DNA of 64,000 nucleotides from Sphaerotilus uruguayifluvii (GTDB lineage Bacteria; Pseudomonadota; Gammaproteobacteria; Burkholderiales; Burkholderiaceae_C), in assembly GCF_013294065.1 (NCBI RefSeq), contig NZ_JABSNM010000012.1, positions 1 through 64,000 of the forward strand, written 5' to 3'. A program made the translations under genes and the position numbers. Position 1 is the stretch's first letter. The number at the start of each line of letters is the position of its first letter. Shown in pieces: positions 10,851-20,212 of this stretch. The notes beneath the pieces were generated by a model, which worked only from the letters and a program-made list of their open reading frames with translations, was not told the origin of the DNA and did no database searches.

Positions 10851-12125
10851 ATGAAGCTCGAGACCCTGGCCGTCCACGCCGGCTACCAGCCCGATCCGTC
10901 CACCAAGGCCGTCGCGGTGCCGGTCTACCAGACCGTCGCCTACGCCTTCGACAGCGCCCAGCACGGCGCCGACCTGTTCGACCTGAAGGTGCAGGGCAAC
11001 ATCTACACCCGGATCATGAACCCGACGCAGTCGGTGCTCGAGGCGCGGGTGGCCGCGCTCGAGGGCGGCATCGGCGCGCTGGCGCTGGCCTCCGGCATGG
11101 CGGCGATCACCTACGCGATCCAGACGATCGCCGAGGCCGGCGACAACATCGTCTCGGCCAGCACGCTGTACGGCGGCACCTACAACCTGTTCGCGCACAC
11201 CTTCCCGCAGATGGGCATCACGGTGCGCTTCGCCGACCCGCGCGATCCGGCCTCCTTCGCCGCGCTGATCGACGAGCGCACCAAGGCCGTCTTCTGCGAG
11301 TCGGTCGGCAATCCGCTCGGCAACGTCACCGACCTGCGCGCGCTGGCCGACGTGGCGCATGCCGCCGGCGTGCCGCTGATCGTCGACAACACCGTGCCCT
11401 CGCCGGCGCTGTGCCGCCCGATCGAGCTCGGCGCCGACATCGTCGTGCACTCGCTGACCAAGTACATGGGCGGCCACGGCAACAGCGTCGCCGGCGCGAT
11501 CGTCGACTCGGGCAGGTTCCCCTGGGCCGAGCACAAGGCGCGCTTCCGGCGCCTGAACGAGCCCGACGTCAGCTACCACGGCGTGGTCTACACCGAGGCG
11601 CTGGGCGCGGCGGCCTACATCGCCCGTGCCCGCGTGGTGCCGCTGCGCAACATGGGCGCGGCGATCTCGCCGATGAACGCCTTCCTGATCCTGCAGGGCA
11701 TCGAGACGCTGGCGCTGCGCATGGACCGCATCTGCGACAACGCGCTGGCGGTGGCGCGCTTCCTCGACGATCACCCGAAGGTGGCCTGGGTCAACTACGC
11801 CGGCCTGCCCGAGCACCCGGACCATGCGCTGGTGCAGTCGCAGATGGGCGGACGCGCCTCGGGCATCCTCAGCTTCGGGCTGAAGGAAGGCGGCCGCGAG
11901 GCGGGCGCGCGCGTGCTCGACGCCTTCCAGCTCTTCACCCGGCTGGTCAACATCGGCGACGCCAAGTCGCTGGCGACGCACCCGGCCTCGACGACGCACC
12001 GCCAGCTCGACGCGGCCGAGCTGAAGAAGGCCGGCGTCAGCGAGGACATGCTGCGCCTGTCGGTCGGCATCGAGCACATCGACGACCTGATCGCCGACCT
12101 GGCGCAGGCGCTCGACGCGGCCTGA
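10851..12125 (+). CDS. metY: O-acetylhomoserine aminocarboxypropyltransferase (sulfhydrylase)
   Basis: This 424-residue PLP enzyme of the Cys/Met-metabolism family starts LETLAVHAGYQPDPSTKAVA, typical of MetY. The PLP-binding lysine is Lys204 in SLTKYMGGHG. It uses sulfide and O-acetylhomoserine to make homocysteine, or methanethiol to make methionine. Length matches MetY (about 425) rather than the shorter cystathionine enzymes. The start is set by GAGGAGAC upstream. It ends 9 bp from a convergent lipoprotein gene. Confidence 0.93.
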   Translation: MKLETLAVHAGYQPDPSTKAVAVPVYQTVAYAFDSAQHGADLFDLKVQGNIYTRIMNPTQSVLEARVAALEGGIGALALASGMAAITYAIQTIAEAGDNIVSASTLYGGTYNLFAHTFPQMGITVRFADPRDPASFAALIDERTKAVFCESVGNPLGNVTDLRALADVAHAAGVPLIVDNTVPSPALCRPIELGADIVVHSLTKYMGGHGNSVAGAIVDSGRFPWAEHKARFRRLNEPDVSYHGVVYTEALGAAAYIARARVVPLRNMGAAISPMNAFLILQGIETLALRMDRICDNALAVARFLDDHPKVAWVNYAGLPEHPDHALVQSQMGGRASGILSFGLKEGGREAGARVLDAFQLFTRLVNIGDAKSLATHPASTTHRQLDAAELKKAGVSEDMLRLSVGIEHIDDLIADLAQALDAA

Positions 12126-12134
12126 GCCGCCGGC

Positions 12135-12623
12135 TCAGCGCGCCGGCTGGGCCGCGGTCGCGGCGGTCGGCGCCTTCATCACCCGGGTGCGGCCGCCGGT
12201 GGTGACCAGCACCACCGCCTCGCCCGGCACGAAGCTCTCCTGCGCCCTGGCCTGCACCAGCGCCCGGCGCTCGCCGCTGGGCAGCTGCAGCAGGATCTCG
12301 ACCGCCTCCTCGCGGGTGCCGAAGCGCTCGACCGAGTTGCCGATCACCGCGCCGGCCACCGCGCCGAGCACGCTGGCCACGCCGGCATCGCGCCGCCCGC
12401 CCACCGAGCCGCCGGCGATGCCGCCGATCACCGCGCCGGAGACGCCGCCGGCGCCGCTCTGCTGGCCCTCGACGACCACCGGCCGCACGTTGAGCACCAC
12501 CGCGTCCTGCACCGTCGACAGCCGCTGCGCGTCGCCGGGACGGATCACGTCGGGGCTGGTGGTGCTGCAGGCGCCCAGCAGCAGGGAGGCGGCGACGGCC
12601 GCCGCGAGGAAAGCGGATTTCAT
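12135..12623 (-). CDS. Glycine-zipper outer-membrane lipoprotein, SlyB/Pcp-like
   Basis: The 162-residue protein has a signal peptide and lipobox LLGAC with the lipidated Cys at residue 19. Residues 60-95 are a glycine-zipper region with repeated GGxxGG and GAVAG motifs (SGAVIGGIAGGSVGG and SVLGAVAGAVIG). The C-terminal part is a small beta-rich domain. This fits the SlyB/Pcp (17-kDa surface antigen) family, which supports outer-membrane integrity. Lys at +2 is absent, and Ser follows the Cys, which fits outer-membrane sorting. Confidence 0.85.
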   Translation of the reverse strand: MKSAFLAAAVAASLLLGACSTTSPDVIRPGDAQRLSTVQDAVVLNVRPVVVEGQQSGAGGVSGAVIGGIAGGSVGGRRDAGVASVLGAVAGAVIGNSVERFGTREEAVEILLQLPSGERRALVQARAQESFVPGEAVVLVTTGGRTRVMKAPTAATAAQPAR

Positions 12624-12649
12624 GGTTCGGATCCCGGGAATCTCGGAGC

Positions 12650-13207
12650 TCAGCCGTGCAGACGGCTGTGTCGCGGCACGCTCGCCAGCAGGAATTCCAT
12701 CTGGTCCGCCAGGATGCGCCGCCCCTTGAGGATCATGTCCTCGTGCAGATTGGGAATGTAGGGGAGGTAAAGGAGTTCCATGCCGGCCTCGTGCAGCAGC
12801 CGGTTGCCCTTGCGGCCGTTGCAGCCGCGGCAGGCGGTGATGCAGTTCATCCAGCCGTGGGCGCCGCCGCGCGAGGTCGGCACGATGTGCTCGCGCGTCA
12901 GGTGGTCCGGATGGAAGCGCTGGCCGCAGTAGGCGCAGGCATGGCGGTCGCGCGCGAACAGCTTCGGATTGGACAGCGCCGGCTCCTCGCGCCAGGCCCG
13001 GCTGGGCACCGCGCCCCGCACCGCGATGATCGGATGCAGCTCGACGCGCGACTGCAGCCCGCTGACGCGCTGGATGCCGCCGCGCATCACCAGGCAGGGT
13101 TCGCCGATCGTCCAGGCGACTTCGTCGCCGACGTAGAGCGTGGTGGCGTCCTTCGGCGAAATCCAGGCCTGAGGGCGCCCCGAGACATCGAGCTGCAGCA
13201 CATCCAT
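12650..13207 (-). CDS. HNH endonuclease family protein
   Basis: The 185-residue protein carries an HNH/treble-clef module with a structural zinc site. CAYC is at 91-94, EHIVP (His107) supplies the first catalytic His, Asn121 follows, and CRGC is at 126-129. The N-terminal 80 residues look like a small beta domain. Such chromosomal HNH proteins are widespread in Proteobacteria, and their substrate is usually unknown. It is not inside a mobile element, and no restriction partner is nearby. Start is supported by AAGGA 7 nt upstream. Confidence 0.85.
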   Translation of the reverse strand: MDVLQLDVSGRPQAWISPKDATTLYVGDEVAWTIGEPCLVMRGGIQRVSGLQSRVELHPIIAVRGAVPSRAWREEPALSNPKLFARDRHACAYCGQRFHPDHLTREHIVPTSRGGAHGWMNCITACRGCNGRKGNRLLHEAGMELLYLPYIPNLHEDMILKGRRILADQMEFLLASVPRHSRLHG

Positions 13208-13329
13208 GGCAAGGTCCTTGCGTCCGAGCTTAGAACAGAGCCCCGGCCGACTTCAATCGTGGGTCAATGCCGCGTCAGGGCTCGTGTCGCGGCGTGAGGC
13301 TTCGCGACGCGCTGCACGGCAAACTGGAA

Positions 13330-13345
13330 TAGAGTTTCGACTCTA
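13330..13345. repeat. TAGAGT-TTCG-ACTCTA dyad upstream of the TetR gene
   Basis: This is a perfect 6-bp inverted repeat around TTCG, 71 bp upstream of the TetR-family start codon. There is no T-run, so it is not an intrinsic terminator. It may be a second operator or a stable RNA tetraloop. Confidence 0.4.
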
Positions 13346-13395
13346 GGACTTTCGGGACACCCCGACTTGCCGTGACGGGGACTTCAAGCAGAATA

Positions 13396-13407
13396 GAACG
13401 ATCGTTC
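13396..13407. promoter_or_regulatory. Palindromic operator candidate of the TetR regulator
   Basis: GAACGATCGTTC is a perfect 12-bp palindrome ending 8 nt before the GTG start codon of the TetR-family gene. Its position suggests autorepression. Whether the same site controls the downstream beta-oxidation genes is unknown. Confidence 0.55.
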
Positions 13408-13415
13408 GTTTTCCT

Positions 13416-14072
13416 GTGACCGTGACCACCACCTCCGTCGATTCCCGTGCGGCCCGCAGCGGCTCCCGCGCCGCCCACAAGGGCCAGCAGACCCGCGCGT
13501 CCATTCTCGATGCCGCACTGAGCCTGGCGTCGCAGAAGGGACTCGAGGGCCTGTCGATCGGCCTGCTGGCCGAGACGACCGGCATGAGCAAGTCGGGGGT
13601 GTTCGCGCATTTCGGCTCGCGCGAGGAACTGCAGATCTCGGTGATCCGCGAGTACCACGCCCGCTTCGAGGAAGAGGTCTTCTACCCTTCCCTGCGCGAG
13701 CCGCGCGGGCTGCCGCGACTGGAGGCGATGTACCGGCGCTGGCTCAAGCGCGTCAGCGTCGAGATCGACTCCGGCTGCATCTACATCAGCGGCGCGGTCG
13801 AGTTCGACGACCGCCCCGGCCCGGTGCGCGATGCGCTCGCCGACATGGTCCGCACCTGGCACACCGGCCTGATGCGCTCGATCACGATGGCGCGCGAGGA
13901 AGGCCACCTGCGGGCCGACACCGATGCCCGGCAGATGCTGTTCGAGCTGCACGGGCTGGTGCTGGCGCTGCACCACGACGCGCGCTTCCTGCGCACGCCC
14001 GGCGCGGTGCAGCGCGCCGAGCAGGGTTTCCTGAACGTGCTCGATCGCTACCGCGCCGCACCGAGCGGCTGA
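13416..14072 (+). CDS. TetR/AcrR family transcriptional regulator
   Basis: The 218-residue protein has a TetR helix-turn-helix around residues 28-72, including the typical MSKSGVFAHFGSREEL recognition segment. A helical ligand domain follows. Translation probably starts at GTG 13416 or GTG 13422. It directly precedes, on the same strand, a run of beta-oxidation genes, so an acyl-CoA or fatty-acid ligand is a reasonable inference. A palindrome overlaps its promoter region. Confidence 0.88.
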   Translation: MTVTTTSVDSRAARSGSRAAHKGQQTRASILDAALSLASQKGLEGLSIGLLAETTGMSKSGVFAHFGSREELQISVIREYHARFEEEVFYPSLREPRGLPRLEAMYRRWLKRVSVEIDSGCIYISGAVEFDDRPGPVRDALADMVRTWHTGLMRSITMAREEGHLRADTDARQMLFELHGLVLALHHDARFLRTPGAVQRAEQGFLNVLDRYRAAPSG

Positions 14073-14167
14073 AGACTGAAGCCCCGCGCGGCCCCTCCCG
14101 ATATCCCGGCTGCGCCTCCCTGTTCCGTCGACCGATTCCGACTGTTCTCGATCTGAAGGAGACACAG

Positions 14168-15970
14168 ATGCCCCGCTACGTCCCTCCGCTGCGTGACCTG
14201 CAGTTCGTCCTGCATGAGCTGGTCCAGGTCACCGAGACCTTCAAGGAGATCCCGGCCCATGCCGAGGTCGATGTCGACACCGTCAACGCGGTGCTCGAGG
14301 AAGGCGGCAAGTTCGCCGCACAGGTGGTCTTCCCGCTCAACCGCAGCGGCGACGAGGAAGGCTGCACCCACGACAAGGCCACCCGCGAGGTGCGCACGCC
14401 CGCCGGCTATGCCGAGGCCTACGCGAAGTACGTCGAGGGCGGCTGGCCCTCGCTGAGCTGCGACCCCGAATACGGCGGCCAGGGCCTGCCGCATGTGGTC
14501 AACCAGTGCTTCTACGAGATGCTCAACAGCGCCAACCAGGCCTGGACGATGTACCCGGGCCTGTCGCACGGCGCCTACGAGGCGCTGCACGCGCACGGCA
14601 CGCCCGAGCAGAAGGCGACCTATCTGCCCAAGCTCACCAGCGGCGAGTGGACCGGCACGATGTGCCTGACCGAGCCGCACTGCGGCACCGACCTGGGCCT
14701 GCTGCGCACCAGGGCCGAGCCGCTGGCCGACGGCACCTACCGGATCAACGGCGCGAAGATCTTCATCTCCGCCGGCGAGCACGACATGGCGGCCAACATC
14801 GTGCATCTGGTGCTGGCGCGGCTGCCGGACGCGCCGGCCGGCTCCAAGGGCATCTCGCTGTTCGTCGTGCCGAAGTTCCATGTCGAGGCCGACGGCAGCC
14901 TGGGCGCGCGCAACGGCATCTTCTGCGCCGGCCTCGAGCACAAGATGGGCATCCACAGCAACGCCACCGCGCAGCTGGTGCTCGAGGACGCGGTCGGCAC
15001 GCTGGTGGGCGAGCCCCACAAGGGCCTGCAGGCGATGTTCGTGATGATGAACGCCGCGCGTCTGGGCGTGGGCATGCAGTCGCTCGGCCTGACCGAGGTC
15101 GCCTACCAGAACGCGGTCGACTACGCGAAGGACCGCCTGCAGATGCGCGCGCTGACCGGCCCGAAGGCGCCGGACAAGCCGGCCGATCCGATCATCGTGC
15201 ACCCGGACGTGCGCAGGATGCTGCTGACCGCACGCGCCTACGCCGAGGCCGGCCGCGCGCTGTGCGTGCACACCGCGCTGATGCTCGACAAGGAGCTGAG
15301 CCACCCGGATGCGGACGTGCGCCGCGAGGCCGCCGACGAGGTCGCGCTGCTGACCCCGATCGTCAAGGCCTTCCTCACCGACAACGGCTGGATCGCCACC
15401 TCGGCCTGCATGCAGGTCTTCGGCGGCCACGGCTATGTGCGCGAATGGGGCATGGAGCAGTACGTGCGCGACGCGCGCATCAACATGATCTACGAGGGCA
15501 CCAACACCATCCAGTCGCTCGACCTGCTCGGGCGCAAGGTGCTGGCCGACAACGGCAGGAAGCTCAAGGCCTTCGGCCGCAGGATCGCCGAGTTCGCCGA
15601 GGATGCCGGCGTGCGCGAGGACATGCAGGAGTTCATCAACCCGCTGGCCGACCTGGGCGACAAGGTCACCAAGCTCACCACCGAGCTGGGCATGAAGGCC
15701 TTCGGCAACGCCGACGAGGTCGGTGCGGCGGCGGTGGACTATCTGCGCGTGGTCGGCCATCTGGTCTTCGCCTACTTCTGGGCGCGCATGGCGCAGGTGG
15801 CGCTCGACCGCATCCGGGCCGACGGCGACGCGGTCGATCCGTTCTACCGCGCCAAGCTGCACACCGCGCGCTTCTACTTCGCCCGGCTGCTGCCCGAGAC
15901 CGCCTCGCTGATCCGCACCGCGCGTTCCGGCCCGGCCTCGCTGATGGCGATGGACGAATCCCTGTTCTGA
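14168..15970 (+). CDS. Acyl-CoA dehydrogenase, DmdC-like subfamily
   Basis: This 600-residue FAD flavoprotein belongs to the acyl-CoA dehydrogenase superfamily subgroup with a long C-terminal domain (usual length about 600). The segment MCLTEPHCGTDLG near residue 160 and the C-terminal region RDARINMIYEGTNTIQSLDL near 440 hold the FAD and catalytic-Glu environment. It should oxidise an acyl-CoA to trans-2-enoyl-CoA, and the subgroup includes 3-methylmercaptopropionyl-CoA dehydrogenase. The substrate here is open. Shine-Dalgarno GAAGGAGA precedes the ATG. It is first of the fad cluster. Confidence 0.92.
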   Translation: MPRYVPPLRDLQFVLHELVQVTETFKEIPAHAEVDVDTVNAVLEEGGKFAAQVVFPLNRSGDEEGCTHDKATREVRTPAGYAEAYAKYVEGGWPSLSCDPEYGGQGLPHVVNQCFYEMLNSANQAWTMYPGLSHGAYEALHAHGTPEQKATYLPKLTSGEWTGTMCLTEPHCGTDLGLLRTRAEPLADGTYRINGAKIFISAGEHDMAANIVHLVLARLPDAPAGSKGISLFVVPKFHVEADGSLGARNGIFCAGLEHKMGIHSNATAQLVLEDAVGTLVGEPHKGLQAMFVMMNAARLGVGMQSLGLTEVAYQNAVDYAKDRLQMRALTGPKAPDKPADPIIVHPDVRRMLLTARAYAEAGRALCVHTALMLDKELSHPDADVRREAADEVALLTPIVKAFLTDNGWIATSACMQVFGGHGYVREWGMEQYVRDARINMIYEGTNTIQSLDLLGRKVLADNGRKLKAFGRRIAEFAEDAGVREDMQEFINPLADLGDKVTKLTTELGMKAFGNADEVGAAAVDYLRVVGHLVFAYFWARMAQVALDRIRADGDAVDPFYRAKLHTARFYFARLLPETASLIRTARSGPASLMAMDESLF

Positions 15971-15984
15971 ACGGAGACCACGCG

Positions 15985-16437
15985 ATGCAACGCTCCCTGA
16001 TCGCGCTGGCGCTGGCCGGCGCCGCGCTCGGCCTGCCGCCGGACGCGCTGGCCCAGGCCACGCCCGCCGGCCTGTGGAAGACCATCGACGACGACGGCCA
16101 CACCGAGAAGTCGCTGGTGCGCATCACCGAGGCCGGCGGCGTCTTCTCGGCCAAGGTCGAGAAGATCTTCGACCCGGCCAAGCAGGACGCGCGCTGCGAG
16201 AAATGCAGCGACGAGCGCAAGGACCAGCCAGTCGTCGGCCTGGGCATCGTGCGCGGCGTCAAGGCCAGCCCGTCCGACCCGGCGCTGTGGGACGGCGGCG
16301 AGATCCTCGACCCGAACAACGGCAAGACCTACAAGGTCCGCATGAAGCCGGTCGACGGCGGCCGGCGGCTGGAGGTGCGCGGCTACATCGGCGCGCCGCT
16401 GCTGGGCCGCACGCAGACCTGGGTCCGCGTCGACTGA
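15985..16437 (+). CDS. DUF2147 secreted protein
   Basis: The 150-residue protein has an N-terminal signal peptide (residues 1-23, ending ALAQA). A DUF2147 domain follows, with GLWKTIDDDG near residue 30, a CEKC pair near 72 and GYIGAPLLGRTQTWVRV at the end. Family members are periplasmic beta-rich proteins of unknown role. It is set 14 bp after the acyl-CoA dehydrogenase stop and 45 bp before the hydratase/dehydrogenase gene, inside the fatty-acid operon. This suggests a lipid-related or envelope function. Confidence 0.85.
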   Translation: MQRSLIALALAGAALGLPPDALAQATPAGLWKTIDDDGHTEKSLVRITEAGGVFSAKVEKIFDPAKQDARCEKCSDERKDQPVVGLGIVRGVKASPSDPALWDGGEILDPNNGKTYKVRMKPVDGGRRLEVRGYIGAPLLGRTQTWVRVD

Positions 16438-16482
16438 CGCCGGACCCCGCGACGACATTTCCCCGGAGACAAGGAAGCACTC

Positions 16483-18885
16483 ATGAGTCGATTCAATGTC
16501 CGCCAGGTCGCCGTGCTCGGCGCCGGCGTGATGGGCGCGCAGATCGCCGCCCATCTGGTCAATGTGCGCGTGCCGGTCGTCTTGTTCGACCTGCCCGCCC
16601 CCGCCGGCCAGCCCGGCCCGAAGAGCGCCATCGCCCAGAAGGCGATCGAGAACCTGAAGAAGCTCAAGCCGGCGCCGCTGGGGCTGGCCGCCGAGGCCGC
16701 GCGCATCCGCGCCGCCAACTACGAGGACGATCTGACGCTGCTGGCCGAGTGCGACCTGGTGATCGAGGCGATCGCCGAGCGCCTGGACTGGAAGCACGCG
16801 CTCTACGAGAAGATCGCGCCGCACATCGCGCCGCACGCGATCCTGGCGTCGAACACCTCGGGCCTGTCGATCACCGCGCTGTCGGAGCCGCTGCCCGAGG
16901 CGCTGAAGCCACGCTTCTGCGGCATCCACTTCTTCAACCCGCCGCGCTACATGCAGCTGGTCGAGCTGATCCCGACGCCGACCACCGAGGCGCGCCATCT
17001 CGACCAGCTCGAGACCTTCGCCACCACCACGCTCGGCAAGGGCGTGGTGCGCGCCAAGGACACGCCGAACTTCATCGCCAACCGCGTCGGCATCGCCGGC
17101 ATGCTGTCGACGATGCGCGAGGCCGAGCAGTTCGGCCTGTCCTACGACCTGGTCGACGACCTGACCGGCAAGAAGCTCGGCCGCGCCAGCTCCGGCACCT
17201 TCCGCACCGCGGACGTGGTGGGTCTCGACACGATGGCGCACGTCATCCGCACGATGCAGGAGCAGCTCGGCCCGGACCGCGGCAACGACCCCTTCCACGC
17301 CAGCTACGCCACGCCGCCGGTGCTGGCGAAGCTGATCGCGCAGGGCACGCTGGGCCAGAAGGCGGGCGCGGGCTTCTACAGGAAGGTCGGCCGGGACATC
17401 CAGCGCCTGGACCCGGTCAAGGGCGAGTACGTCGCGTCGGGCGCCAAGGCCGAGCCGATCATCGACCGCATCCTGAAGAAGGCCCCGGCCGAGCGGCTGA
17501 AGCTGCTGCGCGAATCGACGAATCCGCAGGCGCAGTTCCTGTGGGCGATCCTGCGCAACGCCTTCCACTACGCGGCGGTGCATCTGGGCTCGATCGCCGA
17601 CTCGGCGCGCGAGGTCGATCTGGCGATGCGCTGGGGCTTCGGCATGCAGCAGGGCCCGTTCGAGCTGTGGCAGGCGGCCGGCTGGCAGCAGGTCGCCGGC
17701 TGGGTGAAGGAAGACATCGACGCGGGCAAGGCGCTCTCCAGCGCGCCGCTGCCCGACTGGGTCTTCGACGGCCGCAGCGGCGTGCACACGCCGGAGGGCT
17801 CGTGGTCGGCTGCGCAGGGCACGTATCTGCCCCGCCCGGCGCTGCCGGTCTACCAGCGCCAGCATTTCCCCGAGACGCTGGTCGGCGAGAACGCGGTGCC
17901 GGCGCTGAAGAGCGGCACCGAGGTCTTCCGCAACGAGGAAGTGCGCGTCTGGACGCTCGACGGCGAGGTGCTGATCGCCAGCATCGACTGCAAGCTGCAC
18001 CTGATCAGCCCGACCGTCACCGCCGGCCTGCTGAAGGCGGTCGAGCTGGCCGAAGCGAGCTACCAGGGCCTGGTGATCTGGTCGCCGGACGACGTGTTCT
18101 CGGCCGGCGCCAACCTCGAAGCGCTGATGCCGGTCTTCATGAAGGCCGGCGCCAAGGGCATCGCCCCCGAGGAAAAGAAGCTGCAGGACCTGATGCTGCG
18201 GGTGCGCTATGCCAGCGTGCCGGTGGTGGCGGCGATGCGCGGGCTGGCGCTGGGCGGCGGCTGCGAGCTGGCGGTGCACTGCGCGCGCCGGGTCGCGGCG
18301 ATGGAGAGCTATGTCGGTCTGGTCGAGGTCGGCGTCGGGCTGATCCCGGGCGGCGGCGGGCTGGCGTACATCGCGCGCCGCGCCGCCGAGAAGGCGGCAG
18401 CGGCGCCGGGCACCGACCTGCTGCCCTTCCTGAAGGACGCCTTCCAGGCCGCCGCGATGGCCACGGTGGGCACCAGCGCGCTGGAGTCGCGCCAGCTCGG
18501 CTACCTGCAGGACGCGGACGTGATCGTCGCGCACAAGGACGAGCTGCTGCACGTCGCGCTCGGCCAGGCCCGGGCGCTGGCCGACGCCGGCTACCGCCCG
18601 CCGCAGAAGTCGCTGATCCCGGTGGCCGGGCGCAGCGCCATCGCCACCATCCGCGCCAGCCTGGTGGGCATGCGCGACGGCGGCTTCATCAGCCAGCACG
18701 ACCATCACATCGCCGGCCTGATCGCCGAGGTGGTCTGCGGCGGCGAGGTCGACGCCGGCACGGTCGTGACCGAGGAGTACCTGATGGCGCTGGAGCGCCA
18801 GCGCTTCTGCGCGCTGCTCGAACACCCCAAGACCCAGGAACGCATCATGGGCATGCTGCAGACCGGCAAGCCGGTTCGCAACTGA
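16483..18885 (+). CDS. Fused 3-hydroxyacyl-CoA dehydrogenase / enoyl-CoA hydratase (FadN-type order)
   Basis: The 800-residue bifunctional enzyme has an NAD-binding Rossmann domain at the N terminus (VAVLGAGVMGAQIAAHL, residues 9-25) and the dehydrogenase motif HFFNPPRYMQLVELI near 150. A crotonase domain forms the C-terminal third, with GLALGGGCELAV near 588 and GLIPGGGG near 620. This order, dehydrogenase first, is that of FadN and is the reverse of FadB. It carries out the hydration and second oxidation of beta-oxidation. It is co-directional with the thiolase 22 bp downstream. Confidence 0.93.
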   Translation: MSRFNVRQVAVLGAGVMGAQIAAHLVNVRVPVVLFDLPAPAGQPGPKSAIAQKAIENLKKLKPAPLGLAAEAARIRAANYEDDLTLLAECDLVIEAIAERLDWKHALYEKIAPHIAPHAILASNTSGLSITALSEPLPEALKPRFCGIHFFNPPRYMQLVELIPTPTTEARHLDQLETFATTTLGKGVVRAKDTPNFIANRVGIAGMLSTMREAEQFGLSYDLVDDLTGKKLGRASSGTFRTADVVGLDTMAHVIRTMQEQLGPDRGNDPFHASYATPPVLAKLIAQGTLGQKAGAGFYRKVGRDIQRLDPVKGEYVASGAKAEPIIDRILKKAPAERLKLLRESTNPQAQFLWAILRNAFHYAAVHLGSIADSAREVDLAMRWGFGMQQGPFELWQAAGWQQVAGWVKEDIDAGKALSSAPLPDWVFDGRSGVHTPEGSWSAAQGTYLPRPALPVYQRQHFPETLVGENAVPALKSGTEVFRNEEVRVWTLDGEVLIASIDCKLHLISPTVTAGLLKAVELAEASYQGLVIWSPDDVFSAGANLEALMPVFMKAGAKGIAPEEKKLQDLMLRVRYASVPVVAAMRGLALGGGCELAVHCARRVAAMESYVGLVEVGVGLIPGGGGLAYIARRAAEKAAAAPGTDLLPFLKDAFQAAAMATVGTSALESRQLGYLQDADVIVAHKDELLHVALGQARALADAGYRPPQKSLIPVAGRSAIATIRASLVGMRDGGFISQHDHHIAGLIAEVVCGGEVDAGTVVTEEYLMALERQRFCALLEHPKTQERIMGMLQTGKPVRN

Positions 18886-18907
18886 GCAGGCCGACGGAGC
18901 ACACGAC

Positions 18908-20107
18908 ATGAGCAAGCAACTCCAAGACGCCTACATCGTCGCCGCCACCCGCACGCCGATCGGCAAGTCGCACCGCGGCTTCTTCCGCAACACGCGCCCC
19001 GACGACCTGCTGGTCGCGGCGCTGCGCGGCGCGCTGGCCCAGGTGCCGACGCTCGATCCGGCCGCGATCGAGGACGCCATCATCGGCTGCGCGATGCCCG
19101 AAGGCCCGCAAGGGCTCAACATGGCGCGCATCGGCGCGCTGCTGGCCGGGCTGCCGAACACGGTCGGCGGCATCACCGTCAACCGCTTCTGCGCCTCGGG
19201 CCTGTCGGCCATCCAGATGGCCGCCGACCGCATCCGCGTCGGCGAGGCCGACGTGATGATCGCCGGCGGCGCCGAGAGCATGAGCCTGGTGCCGATGAGC
19301 GGCTTCAGCCCGAGCTTCAACCCCTCGATCTTCGAGCGCGACGAGAACGTCGGCATCGCCTACGGCATGGGCCTGACCGCCGAGAAGGTCGCGCAGCAGT
19401 GGAAGGTGAGCCGCGAGCGCCAGGACGCCTTCGCGCTGGCCTCGCACCAGAAGGCGCTGGCGGCGCAGGCGGCGGGCGAGTTCGACGCCGAGACCACGCC
19501 GGTCGAGATCACCGAGCGCACGCCCGACCTCGCCACCGGCGAGCTGCGCGTCAGCACCCGCACGGTCAGCCGCGACGAGGGCGCGCGGCCCGACACCTCG
19601 CTCGAGGGCCTGGGCAGGCTCAAGCCGGTCTTCGCCGCCAAGGGCAGCGTGACCGCCGGCAACAGCTCGCAGACCAGCGACGGCGCAGGCGCCCTGATCC
19701 TGGCCAGCGAGCGCGCGGTGCGCGAGCACAACCTCCAGCCGCTGGCGCGCTTCGTCAGCTTCGCCAGCCGCGGCGTGCCGCCCGAGATCATGGGCATCGG
19801 CCCGATCGCGGCGATTCCGGCGGCGCTGAAGTCGGCCGGGCTGCAGCTCGGCGACATCGACTGGATCGAGCTGAACGAGGCCTTCGCGGCGCAGGCGCTG
19901 GCGGTGATCGACACCGTCGGGCTCGATGCGGCCAAGGTCAACCCGATGGGCGGCGCGATCGCGCTCGGCCACCCGCTGGGCGCCACCGGCGCGATCCGCG
20001 CCGCCACCGTGGTGCACGCACTGCGTCGCCGCCAGCTCAAGTACGGCATGCTGACGATGTGCGTCGGCACCGGCCAGGGCGCGGCCGGCCTGTTCGAGCG
20101 CGTCTGA
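18908..20107 (+). CDS. Acetyl-CoA C-acyltransferase (3-ketoacyl-CoA thiolase)
   Basis: The 399-residue thiolase has the acylated cysteine Cys95 in VNRFCASGLSAIQ. Its general-base histidine lies in GGAIALGHPLGATG, and the second cysteine is in MCVGTGQGAA. It cleaves 3-ketoacyl-CoA with CoA to acetyl-CoA and a shortened acyl-CoA, the last step of the cycle. It follows the bifunctional dehydrogenase by 22 bp. A terminator-like hairpin lies after the stop codon. Confidence 0.94.
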   Translation: MSKQLQDAYIVAATRTPIGKSHRGFFRNTRPDDLLVAALRGALAQVPTLDPAAIEDAIIGCAMPEGPQGLNMARIGALLAGLPNTVGGITVNRFCASGLSAIQMAADRIRVGEADVMIAGGAESMSLVPMSGFSPSFNPSIFERDENVGIAYGMGLTAEKVAQQWKVSRERQDAFALASHQKALAAQAAGEFDAETTPVEITERTPDLATGELRVSTRTVSRDEGARPDTSLEGLGRLKPVFAAKGSVTAGNSSQTSDGAGALILASERAVREHNLQPLARFVSFASRGVPPEIMGIGPIAAIPAALKSAGLQLGDIDWIELNEAFAAQALAVIDTVGLDAAKVNPMGGAIALGHPLGATGAIRAATVVHALRRRQLKYGMLTMCVGTGQGAAGLFERV

Positions 20108-20138
20108 TCCTTTCGCCGGCTCCGGCCGGCCCCGTGCT

Positions 20139-20177
20139 GGCCGCCGCTTCCGTCGGATGCGGCGGCCGCTGTCTTTT
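20139..20177 (+). terminator. Terminator-like hairpin after the thiolase gene
   Basis: GGCCGCCGC (20139-20147) and GCGGCGGCC (20159-20167) form a 9-bp perfect stem with an 11-nt loop. GCTGTCTTTT follows. It would separate the main fad operon from the next enoyl-CoA hydratase gene, at least partly. Confidence 0.65.
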
Positions 20178-20212
20178 CCAGCTTAAGATTTCCGATTGCC
20201 CAGGAGACTCCG

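Noticed and set aside
12650..13207. HNH gene as a mobile or homing element
   Set aside because: No intron, direct repeats or transposase is near, and the base composition matches the chromosome.
15874..18915. A 1013-codon minus-strand ORF opposite the FadN-type gene
   Set aside because: It is the antisense frame of clearly recognisable beta-oxidation genes and has biased His/Arg/Gln-rich content. Such frames stay open by chance in 70 % GC DNA.
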